This document shows positions 1 through 8,969 of a stretch of 64,000 nucleotides of DNA, one piece after another. Below the pieces are notes generated by a model. That model was not told the DNA's origin. It did no database searches and saw nothing but the letters and a program-made list of their open reading frames with translations. Source of the DNA: Arthrobacter humicola. Lineage in GTDB: Bacteria; Actinomycetota; Actinomycetes; Actinomycetales; Micrococcaceae. How positions within the stretch are numbered: the stretch's first letter is position 1; every line of letters starts with the position of its first letter. The DNA is taken from positions 248,001-312,000 of the forward strand of contig NZ_JAFKON010000003.1 in assembly GCF_022803015.1 (NCBI RefSeq). The letters run 5' to 3'. Both the position numbers and the translations under genes were made by a program.

Positions 1-603
1 TCGATCACATCAGCCGACGACGCACTCGACTTCACCGGATTCATCCCGCCGCCAGCACCAGGCTTCGGCGGGGGCATCACCATGGCCTCACACTTCTTCA
101 CTGCGCACGGACAGCTCGAGTTCACGCCCCACAACGACGTCCACGCTGTAATCAACGGGTGGATGGGCGACCCGGACATGGCCGCGCTCGACCCAATCTT
201 CTGGCTGCACCACTGCAACATCGACCGATTGTGGGCGGCATGGCTCGAAAAAGGCGGTGGCCGAGTAAACCCGTCCGAGACACAGTGGTTGGACCAAACC
301 TTCGCCTTCCACGACGAGAACGGCGCCCAAGAGAGCCGCCCCGTCAGCGATTTCCTCGACACTTCGCAACTGGGGTATACCTACGAGGGCATTCCCGCGC
401 CGACGGCGGCCGAGGAAGTGCCTGCGGCGCGAGGACGAGGAACGGACCCAGCAATGCCTGATCCCGAGATGGTGGGTGCGTCGGAACAGCCCTTGATGCT
501 CACGGGCACCCCCGTTTCCGTGGACGTGTCGATCGACCGACGCGCCGTCGAGGCCCGGGCACGCGACCGTGCCGAGGCATCTGCGAAGGCTCTTGATCTC
601 TGA
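1..603 (+). CDS. Tyrosinase, C-terminal part (5' end outside window)
   Basis: The open frame enters from the left edge and ends at TGA 601-603. Near its start it shows the CuB half of the type-3 copper site of tyrosinases: HNDVH, then DPIFWLHHCNIDRLW, where the spaced histidines would bind the second copper. Tyrosinases oxidise monophenols to o-quinones in melanin synthesis. The CuA half must lie upstream. The tail after about position 360 is less conserved, and the last residues overlap the antisense TIR-gene remnant, so the natural C-terminus may have been replaced at a recombination junction near 580. The family call is firm; the completeness of the 3' end is not. Confidence 0.85.
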   Translation, partial: SITSADDALDFTGFIPPPAPGFGGGITMASHFFTAHGQLEFTPHNDVHAVINGWMGDPDMAALDPIFWLHHCNIDRLWAAWLEKGGGRVNPSETQWLDQTFAFHDENGAQESRPVSDFLDTSQLGYTYEGIPAPTAAEEVPAARGRGTDPAMPDPEMVGASEQPLMLTGTPVSVDVSIDRRAVEARARDRAEASAKALDL

Positions 604-1455
604 CAAAATATCGTCGAGCAGAGGATCGGCTTCGCTCCCCAAAACCCGCTCACCTGACATCGTTCGGAGGACAGCCCCGCCAGAGCGTTCTGAGCTCTTG
701 ATTCGGATTGGTGGCCTTCTTGCCTGCTCGCTACCTACTAGCTCAGCCACCCTCCTGGATGTCTCCATGCTGCGCTGGGCCATAACGGCAACATCCCCCA
801 GTGAGGCCTCCATTGCCTTTACTAGGCCCAGAACTTCGTCGATCTTTTCGTCTGGGCTTTTCGGCGGTTTAGCGGCCGGCGCTGGCTCCCCCTTCAGCAC
901 GGCCTGAACTGCCTTCTCAACGTCTGGCCAAGCCGTTGCGATTCGCTTTGTGAGCGTGCCTTCCTTTAGCTCAGTTGGACCAAGCTTGTTCAGTGAGACC
1001 ATCAAGTCCGTGAAACCTTCAAGGCTCGCCGACTTGCACTGGAAAATGTCCAAAGGGCTATTCACCTCTTCTGGACCAGGCAGATCGATCAGGAGAACAC
1101 CCATCCGCGTCCTCTTATCCTCCACCTAACGGGAGAGGGCGCCGGCTTCATAATTGATCCACTGCTCGGTCTGGTTAGCCCGCGTAAGACAGATGATGCC
1201 GAAGTCCGTATCGTTCAATTCCCCATCAATGGTGTCCAGCCCCCGCGATCCGGCAAGAATCTCCTGGCTAATGAAGGTATCGACCACAGGGTCGAAGATT
1301 TCCCGTACTGCATCGGATACGGCCTTGCCAACGCCACGACTATTTTTTGACCAACTAACAAAAACCTTCAACGCTGTTCCCCATCTTCGTTCGCTTAGAT
1401 CGCTCAGGTAAGAGTACCAACGGAGGGTGTCAGTACTGCTCTGATTCATCTTCAA
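88..1455 (-). pseudogene. TIR-domain protein interrupted by an in-frame TAG
   Basis: Reading leftward from ATG 1455, the product starts like bacterial TIR-like proteins: KVFVSWSKNSRGVGKAVSD, a DTFIS segment, then DFGIICLTRAN and WINYEAGALSR. A TAG at 1128-1126 stops it after 109 residues. The very next codon, in the same frame, continues the domain with MGVLLIDLPGPEEVNSPLDIF, the expected last strand and helix, followed by a helical tail with DPLLDDILSEIKSLRR ending near position 580. Beyond that the open frame is only the antisense of the tyrosinase gene, down to 88. TIR domains often hydrolyse NAD or bind nucleotides in antiphage defence. I read this as one gene split by a nonsense change; read-through or a sequence error cannot be excluded. 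It lies 85 bp downstream of the AlbA_2 gene on the same strand. Confidence 0.65.
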
Positions 1456-1540
1456 GCCACGCTCAGGATCGAAAGTGCAGGCAGGCTCAGCACCTCACGA
1501 CTCTATAGCGCTAGCTCCTCCATCGGCTGGTCTCTGATGC

Positions 1541-2569
1541 TTAGTCACTGGAGGACAATCCTGGATGTTTGAAGCGCCAACTCCCTGCCGTCAAAGTCCC
1601 GCCGAACACATCGTCTATGTCTGCGACCTTGTGCATATTGCTCTCGCGGTTTCGAGGCAGGATCGCCGTAATTTTCAAGGGCTTGACGGCGTGCAGCACT
1701 TCGAGTTCGATCTCAATTTCCATCGTCTCCGTTGCGACGAGCACCAACTTGTGAGCGAGGGTTATACCCTTCACCCTTAGCTGAAGTGGCACAGCACGGG
1801 GTCCGGTAATAGTGACTCCATCGCCGGGCCTCTGGAAGCTGTAGCTGGCCGGCCCTGTTGGAACACTTGCAGTTTCCATCGGAGGGCTGATCTCCAGATC
1901 GTATTTCTCATCCAAGATCGTTACTCGTCCCCTCATACCGTGTGCAGGCAGTGTGACAAGGTCCTGGCCGTTGTGTTCAATGTAAATGCGGATTTGCCCC
2001 GAGCAGCTCAACTCCTCAGTACTTCCTGCATTTGATGTCGGAGGGTAATACTCACTGTAGATAATGGCTTCCAACACAACGACCTGCGGCAGTCGGACCA
2101 CGGGAATTAGCAATCTGAGTAGCTCATCCCGTCTGGCACTCCTGGTTCCAGTCCCTTCCCGCATCGGCACCTCAAGGCTCGGATTCGCGCTGCCCGTTTT
2201 AACAACATATGGCGCACGGTCAGAAGCAAAAGCAACAGCCACGACGTGCGCCCCGTTCCCTCCCACCGGAACCGGTATGTGGCGAACCATCTCGGGGGGC
2301 GTCTGGTCAAACTTGGGCTTTATCTGCTCCCACCAATCCAGAACGTCCGTTCCGGAAACGTCGAAGACCTCTCCAGACTTCTCATCGATGCCGATGATGT
2401 AGACGACAGGATCGCCACCAGCCCGGTTGAGGCTGCCAGCCAGCTGTCGTGCCTTGTTGTCCTGGGGCCAGTTGCGCTTACACTCGACGAAGTCGTGCTC
2501 AACCAACTGGCCCGCACGGATCTGGTCTACGGCAGTGATCACTCTTGCTTCAAGGTCGATAGCGCGCAT
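1541..2569 (-). CDS. AlbA_2 (Schlafen-type) putative DNA-binding protein
   Basis: A 342-residue protein starting at ATG 2569. Residues about 20-110 resemble the AlbA_2/Schlafen AAA_4 domain: EHDFVECKRNWPQDNKARQL, where the E-x-K pair is typical, followed by AGSLNRAGGDPVVYIIGID and a FDVSG stretch. The C-terminal 200 residues are beta-rich and unassigned. AlbA_2 domains bind nucleic acid and occur in transcription regulators and in defence islands. The gene lies immediately upstream of the TIR gene on the same strand, with 85 bp between them, so the two could form a sensor/effector pair. The pairing is inference; the domain call rests on motif memory only. Confidence 0.6.
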   Translation of the reverse strand: MRAIDLEARVITAVDQIRAGQLVEHDFVECKRNWPQDNKARQLAGSLNRAGGDPVVYIIGIDEKSGEVFDVSGTDVLDWWEQIKPKFDQTPPEMVRHIPVPVGGNGAHVVAVAFASDRAPYVVKTGSANPSLEVPMREGTGTRSARRDELLRLLIPVVRLPQVVVLEAIIYSEYYPPTSNAGSTEELSCSGQIRIYIEHNGQDLVTLPAHGMRGRVTILDEKYDLEISPPMETASVPTGPASYSFQRPGDGVTITGPRAVPLQLRVKGITLAHKLVLVATETMEIEIELEVLHAVKPLKITAILPRNRESNMHKVADIDDVFGGTLTAGSWRFKHPGLSSSD

Positions 2570-2644
2570 GTACCAACGCTACCCAACAGCTCAGACATTA
2601 CCGTCCGCGTCGTTGACCGATCAGTGGCGTATGCCCTTGATTTG

Positions 2645-3463
2645 ACGCCTCGTCCAGCAAGAGCACTCTGCGGTGCGCACGGGACGCCGCCCCGGGCCGC
2701 GGCAACCGGGATCCGCCACCAATGATGGCCACTGCGGTCGCGGTGTGGTGCGGGTTCTCGTAGGGCGGCCGGCGCAGCAGCTACACGGACCCCGAAGGCA
2801 GCGAACACAGGGAGTGGATGGCGGTCACCCCCATAGCATCGGTGTCGCCCAGGTCCGGCAGGAGGCCGGGCAGCCGCTCGGAGAGCGTGGTCTTCCCGGC
2901 ACCGGGCGGTCCCGTCAGCAGCAGGTGGTGGGCACCCGCGGCGGCCACTTCCAGGGTCCGGCGCCCCGCGGCCTGCCCGGAGACATCGCACACACGTCCG
3001 GCACCAGCGAGTGACCGGTGCCGGGATCGGGGCTGTCGGCGTCCCCGGGCTCCGGTTCGAAGTCCAGGGCGGGGTCCTGCGGATCCGCGCTGCAGTCGAA
3101 GGCAAGCCGTGCCAGCGCGGCGTAGCCCCGGACGCAGGCACCCCGGCATGAATCGAGGATCGGCGGAACGTGTGGGGTCTCAAATGCGGCTTTGGTAGAC
3201 ACTTGACAGGTCGAAGCCCGAGCCGCACTTGGGCAGCGACGCAGGAATGGGGGTGGCCGTGATCTTCCGGCGGTTCAGTGGAATCCCCGAGAGCTGGGCA
3301 GCGGAGCGGATCCGTTCCTCGGCCTCGTTGAGCGAGGCGTCCGGAAATCCGAAAAGTAAAAGGTCGGCAGCGTCTGGCCGATATCGGCATCCACGTCCAC
3401 GAGGTAGCCGTTCACCCCCCAACCAAGGCAATCGAATAGGTGCGGCCCAGAGCCATCCCTCAC
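2645..3463 (-). pseudogene. comM/yifB (Mg-chelatase-like ATPase) remnant, truncated and frameshifted
   Basis: Pieces of a ComM protein appear in order in different minus frames. GVNGYLVDVDADIGQTLPTF lies near 3350-3430, FGFPDASLNEA with RRKITATPIPASLPK follows, then comes a decayed linker with no clear match, then RTLEVAAAGAHHLLLTGPPG with the P-loop GPPGAGKT around 2870-2960, and IIGGGSRLPRPGAASRAH in another frame. Homology ends at LLLDEA, the Walker B site, at about 2646-2654. The C-terminal half is missing, so the gene needs at least three frame changes and a truncation. ComM is a hexameric helicase that promotes branch migration during natural transformation; this copy cannot work. Confidence 0.7.
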
Positions 3464-3483
3464 CCCATGAGGTGTTTCAGCAG

Positions 3484-3748
3484 GGGTTCGCCGCCCGAGG
3501 ATGGACCTGGTGAGCGCACCTGCACCTTGCTCGGTGACGAAGATGGATCCGTCCGTGTCGAGAGCGTGTCCAATGGGCTGGGCAGCCCCGCGCCGCCACG
3601 TCTTGGTTGCCGATGTTCAGGTCCACCCGGAGCAGACGGCCCGCCGGAGTGGTCGGCGGCCAGGCCCGCGACGCCGGCGAGTCGATGGCGGAGCGGACTG
3701 CGGGCGGATCTGCCGAGACGGTGGCTGGTGGAGCCAGGTTCGCACCCT
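3484..3748 (-). pseudogene. Beta-propeller protein fragment (NHL/SMP-30/ScyD-like)
   Basis: Minus-strand reading gives GRLLRVDLNIGNQDVAARG at about 3585-3643, then, one frame over, AAQPIGHALDTDGSIFVTEQ continuing to about 3490. The run 'LRVDL...G...PIG.ALD.DGS.FVTEQGAGAL' is the repeated blade motif of NHL, SMP-30 or ScyD/ScyE-type beta-propellers. One frameshift near 3583 and the lack of both ends make it a remnant. It sits between the hydrolase gene and the comM remnant, as genomic scar tissue between the two defence-like blocks. The exact family is uncertain. Confidence 0.4.
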
Positions 3749-5182
3749 TCAAAGCCTCCAGTATGAACTGTTCTCGATACGCTCGAGTCCGAACCGAGGC
3801 GGAGCGGCACCTCGCAAAACGAGGCCGTTGAGGTCGGCGATGACGGCGCGGTTGGAGCAGAAGTACGCGTGGCCAACGCCGTCGTCACGGCTGTCCTCAA
3901 TCACGACTTGGGTGACCTCAATTGTGTCCATCGGCGTCGCAACAACGATGCCGTCGCGAGCGTCTCCCGCTCGCCTCAGCTTGTGGATGCGGCGTGACCA
4001 GTCGAGCGCTGAGTCGACACCGCAGGCGTAGAGAGTGAGGTGCGGCATGCGGGGTACATCGAACGACGCGGTGACGGTGTTGAAATGCGTGACGAACTCT
4101 CGGAAGGTGTCGGAATCGACGTCGGGTGCCGCGAAGACGATCTCGCCCACGGGAGTTGGGTAAATGGTTTCGTCGTCGGCGACGTCCCGCAAGGCCGCCG
4201 TTGTGATGCGGTTGCCCATGCTGTGCGCGACAATGTGTACGCGGCGCGCGCCGCTGTTCGCCAGCATGTCCCGAAGCAGCTCGGTAAAGTGCGGGGCCGC
4301 CCAGGCCGCGTTGGTTTCGTCAACGGTGTAAGAGAGCATCTTGCCTTGGGACGGCCATGTGTAGACGACTGTATGACCATCAAATTCCAGGTCGTAGGAG
4401 AATTGTGCGGCACGCTTGACGGCGTCCGCCCAGCTCGTCCGGTAGCCATGGACAAAGATGAGGATGTCGTGGCTGGTATCGGTTGGATCGCCATCCTCGT
4501 CGGGAGCTGCCACGGCACACTGAAGGGACTTAATCCAGAGGTCATGGTTGAGCTCGGTCACGGACTTCACGGTGATGTGCAGGTCTGGATTCTCGCGGAA
4601 CTGCAGCTTGTACCACTTGGGGCTTTCCATGCGTCCCTTGCGGTGGCCGTCGGGGATGCTCACAGCAACGGTGCCATAATTCAGCTGCGACCCATCAGCA
4701 GTGGGATCGCTTCGGTCGATTCCGTAACGACGCGAGGGTGACTCGCCCGGTTGATGGTTGCGATCTGTCGCGTACCAGATCGGCACTAGCACGTGACGAG
4801 GGTTAGGCGTAAGCACGACTTGTCTCTCGGCCTCGCCGGTCAGTGATTCCTCCTCGGGCCGCGCTTGTGCCTCAACGTCGACACGCACAGACTCCTCGCC
4901 TCCACCGGGACCCTTCCCACCAACCCTGGAACTGCGGAGCGTCAGAGTTTTGTCGAGGAGGTCCATGATGCGCGGCTCGAGCGGAAGTGCGTCGCTGCCG
5001 GTCGCGTACCGTCGGATGAGCTCACGGACCTCCACCGACGCTAGCCGAGTGTAGCTGGCGTCGAGCTCCCGCAGGAGCAGTAGAAGTTCGGCCTCGAACG
5101 GCGCCGCGCGGTCGCCTAGCGCAGCGAGTAGCCGCCGCCAGATTGTCTTGAGGTCCATCTGTACGAGGTCGATCTCACGCAT
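3749..5182 (-). CDS. Alpha/beta hydrolase, DUF900 type, with N-terminal helical extension
   Basis: A 477-residue protein. ATG 5182 is preferred over GTG 5209 because GGGGG lies about 8 bases upstream. The C-terminal two thirds match DUF900 hydrolases: VPIWYATDRN around residue 133, an oxyanion-side FVHGY at 243-247, VYTWPSQG, and the nucleophile elbow AHSMGN with Ser321. Asp and His candidates lie in FAAPDVDSDTF and near GVGHAYF. Residues 1-85 are a charged helical region (RRLLAALGDRAAPFEAELLL), then a Gly/Glu-rich linker, an unusual addition for this family. It is the last gene of the putative conflict operon, 109 bp after the unknown 258-residue gene, and would be an esterase or lipase-like effector. 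That role is inferred from context. Confidence 0.7.
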   Translation of the reverse strand: MREIDLVQMDLKTIWRRLLAALGDRAAPFEAELLLLLRELDASYTRLASVEVRELIRRYATGSDALPLEPRIMDLLDKTLTLRSSRVGGKGPGGGEESVRVDVEAQARPEEESLTGEAERQVVLTPNPRHVLVPIWYATDRNHQPGESPSRRYGIDRSDPTADGSQLNYGTVAVSIPDGHRKGRMESPKWYKLQFRENPDLHITVKSVTELNHDLWIKSLQCAVAAPDEDGDPTDTSHDILIFVHGYRTSWADAVKRAAQFSYDLEFDGHTVVYTWPSQGKMLSYTVDETNAAWAAPHFTELLRDMLANSGARRVHIVAHSMGNRITTAALRDVADDETIYPTPVGEIVFAAPDVDSDTFREFVTHFNTVTASFDVPRMPHLTLYACGVDSALDWSRRIHKLRRAGDARDGIVVATPMDTIEVTQVVIEDSRDDGVGHAYFCSNRAVIADLNGLVLRGAAPPRFGLERIENSSYWRL

Positions 5183-5291
5183 TCGTGCCCCCGAGGTCGA
5201 ATACAGCACATGCTAATCCGTGTGGCGACGCCATGTATTTCGGTTCCATCCGCGGGTCATCCATATTCCGATAACTAGTTTGGAGCATGAG

Positions 5292-6068
5292 CTATATTTC
5301 GATCGCTGCAACAGCCTGGCTGATGAGGCCATGCACCTTGGCGCTCACCTCGTCCCCATGTCGAGCAATAGTGTCAGCGGACAATTCCAGCAGGATGCCG
5401 CGGGATGCCATCCGTGCCTCGTTGGACTCGAACTTGAAGAACAAGATCTGGTACATCACCCGTTCTGCATAGACGAGGAAGTCCGCGCCACGCAGGACGG
5501 CACTGCCGGCGTCGCCTGGGTCACAGTTCGCGATCTGGAAGCCGATCGACCTTGCCTCGTAGGCTCGGCGGTTGAACAGAGTGATCCACGGCGAGTCCTC
5601 GCTCATCTTCCTTAGGCTGGTGAGTGTCAGTGTCGCTAGAGCCAATGCGGTGGTTCCGACACCGAGGAGCGCAGGCAATAAACCAAGGATCTCTTTGTGG
5701 ACGGTGGAGCCATGAACCTTCTTGACCGTCCAGGCAGTCGCTTCCTGCCGGATCGACCAGCCGGTAGTCAGTAGCGTGTTTAGGTAATGATCCATCCATT
5801 GCTCGATGTCCTGATCCCGGTCCGGATACTTGCGGGAAGCAGCGCGCTGTGCCAGGAGGGTCCAGTTGGCCACCGCGGTCTTCACGATCAGCGGCGTCCC
5901 TTCGGGAAAGGTCACAATGTTCGAGTCGACGACCGCAGCCTCCTGCACTGAATCAGTCAATTCAGGAAGCGGCTCTTTCGCCAGCTCGAGATGGGACGGC
6001 GGCTCAACCTGGAGCTCAAGGTTCGCGATTTTGCTGGAAATCGCTGCTTCATTGTTTGCGGAACTCAT
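5292..6068 (-). CDS. Unknown protein with one hydrophobic segment, conflict-operon member
   Basis: A 258-residue protein that I do not recognise. ATG 6068 is chosen because a G-run lies about 10 bases upstream; TTG 6071 directly before it is less likely. Residues 1-60 are acidic and probably disordered. Residues 65-120 form a WMDHYLNTLL-type helical region. Residues about 127-149 (ILGLLPALLGVGTTALALAT) are long and hydrophobic enough to cross a membrane, and a soluble helical C-terminal domain follows (RGADFLVYAERVMYQILFF). It lies 183 bp after the STAND ATPase gene and 109 bp before the hydrolase gene, on the same strand. By position it could be a membrane-acting effector or anchor. No function is visible in the sequence. 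Confidence 0.6.
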   Translation of the reverse strand: MSSANNEAAISSKIANLELQVEPPSHLELAKEPLPELTDSVQEAAVVDSNIVTFPEGTPLIVKTAVANWTLLAQRAASRKYPDRDQDIEQWMDHYLNTLLTTGWSIRQEATAWTVKKVHGSTVHKEILGLLPALLGVGTTALALATLTLTSLRKMSEDSPWITLFNRRAYEARSIGFQIANCDPGDAGSAVLRGADFLVYAERVMYQILFFKFESNEARMASRGILLELSADTIARHGDEVSAKVHGLISQAVAAIEI

Positions 6069-6251
6069 CAATACCCCCGGTTTTGTCCGTGTCGGTCGAC
6101 GGGGCGACGACTTGGCCCGATCGTATCGGGCGCGGGCAGCGATGGAAAGGGCTGTTGGGGCAATATCAAGAGTGGTGACTTGACGGATCTGACGGTTCGG
6201 CTACACCGGACCGATGGGACCCGCTGTTCTAGCGCTTGTTCTAGCCCTTCC

Positions 6252-8969
6252 TCAGAACGCTGACTCATCGGACTCGAAGCGGAACTCCTCCGACACCCGT
6301 TTGCTCACCGAGCCACTGACGTCGACATCAATTTCCTTAGCGAATACCCGGCCCCATTCGCTATGCGTGAGGGGCGGTTCGACCTTCCTTCGCTTGCGTC
6401 GCGGCTGGACTGATGTCGCCGGATCTTTGTAGCCTCCCAGCCGGAGGGCATCTCGCGCGACAGAAGGCACCTCTTCGCCGATCTCCGCGGCCAGGTCCCG
6501 TACCAACGCCGGATTGCGTGATCGGTCCCTCGACGTCAGTTGATCGACATCGCTGATCAAGCCTTCGCGGACTTTCAGAGCCTGTTTGCTGGTGGAGGAA
6601 CCGGCCTTGCGGTGGACGCGCACGATACCGACGCGCGCGACCCATCCGGCGATCTTGTCTTCAACGGCCGCAGCCACTGAGTCGACCTGGCTCAGCCACT
6701 CAAGGGCTTGGTCGCTTTCACCTGCGTCCTCTGCGATACGCGCTGCCAACAGCGCCACGTCGATGAAAGTGTCTGGAGCGTGGTGGTTCGTTGCCCAATC
6801 CATCACGGAGCGCGCGGTGGCGAGGGCCTCGTCCACTCGTTTCATGCTGGCTAGCGCCTCTACTTCGATCGCAGCAGTCAACGGATAGACAACATCGCTG
6901 CGGCGACTCCTCACGATCTCGAGCGCAGCGGCCGCGTCGCCGGTGTCGAGGTAGCGGCGTGACGTAAGTATCGCCTGCCTGGCCCAAGACAGGTCGTCAG
7001 CCTCCTTTAGAATGTCCGGACTCACCGTCAAGCCGAGCCGGTTGGCCAAGTACACCCGGCTGGACGCGGGGAAGTCCTCAATAGCGTCCTCTAACTCGCG
7101 TGCCGCGTCTGAGTCGAATGCCTCGTCGAGCGTCTCGGTGGCCTGTCCGAGGGAGAAGCGATAGTAAAGCTCCTCGATCTTGTCTTCGAACGATTTCCTA
7201 TCGCGGTAGTAGGCAAGAGCAGCTCGACGCAACTGCGCGACCAACTGCGGGCTGTTCTTTGTCATCATCGGCAGCATCAGCCGTCGCAATTCGGATCGTT
7301 GCGTCAGGGTGTCAGGGCCAGCTGGGATCACGATCGCCACCTCACGCCTCAGTTTTTCGAACAGAGTTCGCGCTTCAGAGTCATCGAGCGTACCGAGACC
7401 GCATGGCTTGGCGAGAACGCGCTGGATGACATCGGCAGTAACGCGCCGCACGACGAGTCCTGGGTGGGCGAGTTTTCGCACGTCCGGATCCCCGACGTGG
7501 TCGAGGATGCGTCGATACAGCACACCCAGGACATTGTCACCTTGCAGCTGAAACAGAACCTGCCGCTGCCGGTCGTCCGTCGCTAGGCCGCGCTCAGCTT
7601 CACGACGTATCAGGAGGACGGCAAGGCGCAGACTGAGTGGTTGCGGTGGTACGGCGTCGGCCACACTCGCGATGAAGGCTTCGGGTAGACCCAGCGGAGC
7701 GAGCTGCATCCGCAACAGCTCGCCCGCAGATGCAGGGTCGAGATCGCCAAGGGACAGTGCAATGGTGCGATGGACGTCCATCGGTACCCGCCCGCAGATC
7801 ACGACACGAAAACGAGGACACACCGTCTGGAGCCGTTCGAGAAACACCCAGAGTCGGTCGATGGCCGCCGGGGATTGCCGCTGCGCAACCTCGAAGGCAT
7901 CGAGAACCCAGACGTTGGGAAGGTCGCGCGTACCTGTTGCCGCTTCGATCAACGCGGCAAAGCGTTGCACCAAGACCGATTCGTCTCCGCTGGTGTACGC
8001 CATTGCGACCGACCACGACCCTTTTGCTGCACGTCGGTCAGACGAAGATGCCAGGACCGACGTTACTGAGGCCCTCGCGCTCTGAGCGAGCGCCGTGGCG
8101 TCGCCGGAAACCTGCGGAAACAACGCGGCGAGTTGCGTTGCAGCCTCTGCTAACAGGGTGAGGGGTTGTTCTAGCCGCAATTCTGACCGATCAAACGACA
8201 GGTATGCGAACGGAAAGCGGTACGCCTCACCAGCGTCGACGTGATCGAGTACGAACTTTGCCACTAGTGTCGACTTGCCGACGCCGCCGGGGCCATGGAT
8301 TAGTATGGGCGGCTTATCGGTCAGATTAAGGATCCGCTTCACACGACGTACGGCCCCCGCTCGGCGGCTCGAGGGTGGCAACACCTCCGCGTAATCCGTA
8401 AGCATCTCCAGCTCTCCCGTGCGACCAAAGAACCCGTCGGCGACGAGCATACGCAACGGCCGTAGCATGCTTTCAATCAACTGCTGGGCACGAGCTTCGA
8501 CCGGTGATGGGAGATGAATCGACGTACCTGAGAGCCATTCCGACGCCGTTGCGGTTCCTTGGAGCTCCTCCACGCTCTGTTCCTTGAGCGGCGGAGCATC
8601 CCCGGCAACGTAGCGGCGAGCCATGACGCACGCGACGTCCGACAGATCGTTCGCGCCGTCGAACGCGGTTAGACGGCCATCGGAGTCTAATGCGCGGAGC
8701 GTCGCGACTCGCACGTCAAGCCGCAGGCTCCATTGGTTCCCTGTGCGGGTGAACACACGCTCACAGTCATTGACGAGGAATTCCTCGAGCACATCGTCCC
8801 CCACGGGAAGAGTAGGCAACGATGCCGTGTCGAACGACGAAACGAGCGCCACGAACCCGCGGAGGTTTGCGCGACGAGGATCGACGTGTTGCGTGTCCGA
8901 GGAACCAATTGAGTCGAGCAGTTCTGCAAAGGCGTCATCGGGAATCTTCGCGAGTTCGGCCATCGTCAT
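6252..8969 (-). CDS. STAND-type ATPase with C-terminal helical repeats
   Basis: A 905-residue protein. ATG 8969 overlaps the stop of the upstream ATPase gene in an ATGA arrangement, which decides the start and suggests coupled translation. Residues 1-150 are an unassigned N-terminal domain. FFGRTGELEML at about 180 is the short motif that commonly opens STAND NTPases. Walker A is GPGGVGKST (226-234) and Walker B VWVLDAFE (353-360). A winged-helix-like region follows (residues 480-620), then TPR-like helices (residues 640-820) and a basic tail (PRRKRRK). STAND proteins are oligomerising switches that sense an invader and activate effectors. As the largest operon member it is the likely sensor. 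The ATPase class is well supported; the sensor role is inference. Confidence 0.75.
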   Translation of the reverse strand: MTMAELAKIPDDAFAELLDSIGSSDTQHVDPRRANLRGFVALVSSFDTASLPTLPVGDDVLEEFLVNDCERVFTRTGNQWSLRLDVRVATLRALDSDGRLTAFDGANDLSDVACVMARRYVAGDAPPLKEQSVEELQGTATASEWLSGTSIHLPSPVEARAQQLIESMLRPLRMLVADGFFGRTGELEMLTDYAEVLPPSSRRAGAVRRVKRILNLTDKPPILIHGPGGVGKSTLVAKFVLDHVDAGEAYRFPFAYLSFDRSELRLEQPLTLLAEAATQLAALFPQVSGDATALAQSARASVTSVLASSSDRRAAKGSWSVAMAYTSGDESVLVQRFAALIEAATGTRDLPNVWVLDAFEVAQRQSPAAIDRLWVFLERLQTVCPRFRVVICGRVPMDVHRTIALSLGDLDPASAGELLRMQLAPLGLPEAFIASVADAVPPQPLSLRLAVLLIRREAERGLATDDRQRQVLFQLQGDNVLGVLYRRILDHVGDPDVRKLAHPGLVVRRVTADVIQRVLAKPCGLGTLDDSEARTLFEKLRREVAIVIPAGPDTLTQRSELRRLMLPMMTKNSPQLVAQLRRAALAYYRDRKSFEDKIEELYYRFSLGQATETLDEAFDSDAARELEDAIEDFPASSRVYLANRLGLTVSPDILKEADDLSWARQAILTSRRYLDTGDAAAALEIVRSRRSDVVYPLTAAIEVEALASMKRVDEALATARSVMDWATNHHAPDTFIDVALLAARIAEDAGESDQALEWLSQVDSVAAAVEDKIAGWVARVGIVRVHRKAGSSTSKQALKVREGLISDVDQLTSRDRSRNPALVRDLAAEIGEEVPSVARDALRLGGYKDPATSVQPRRKRRKVEPPLTHSEWGRVFAKEIDVDVSGSVSKRVSEEFRFESDESAF

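Noticed and set aside
88..600. Long minus-strand open frame antisense to tyrosinase
   Set aside because: It is only the open extension of the TIR frame; the plus strand has clear copper-site motifs, and the minus reading there shows no family pattern.
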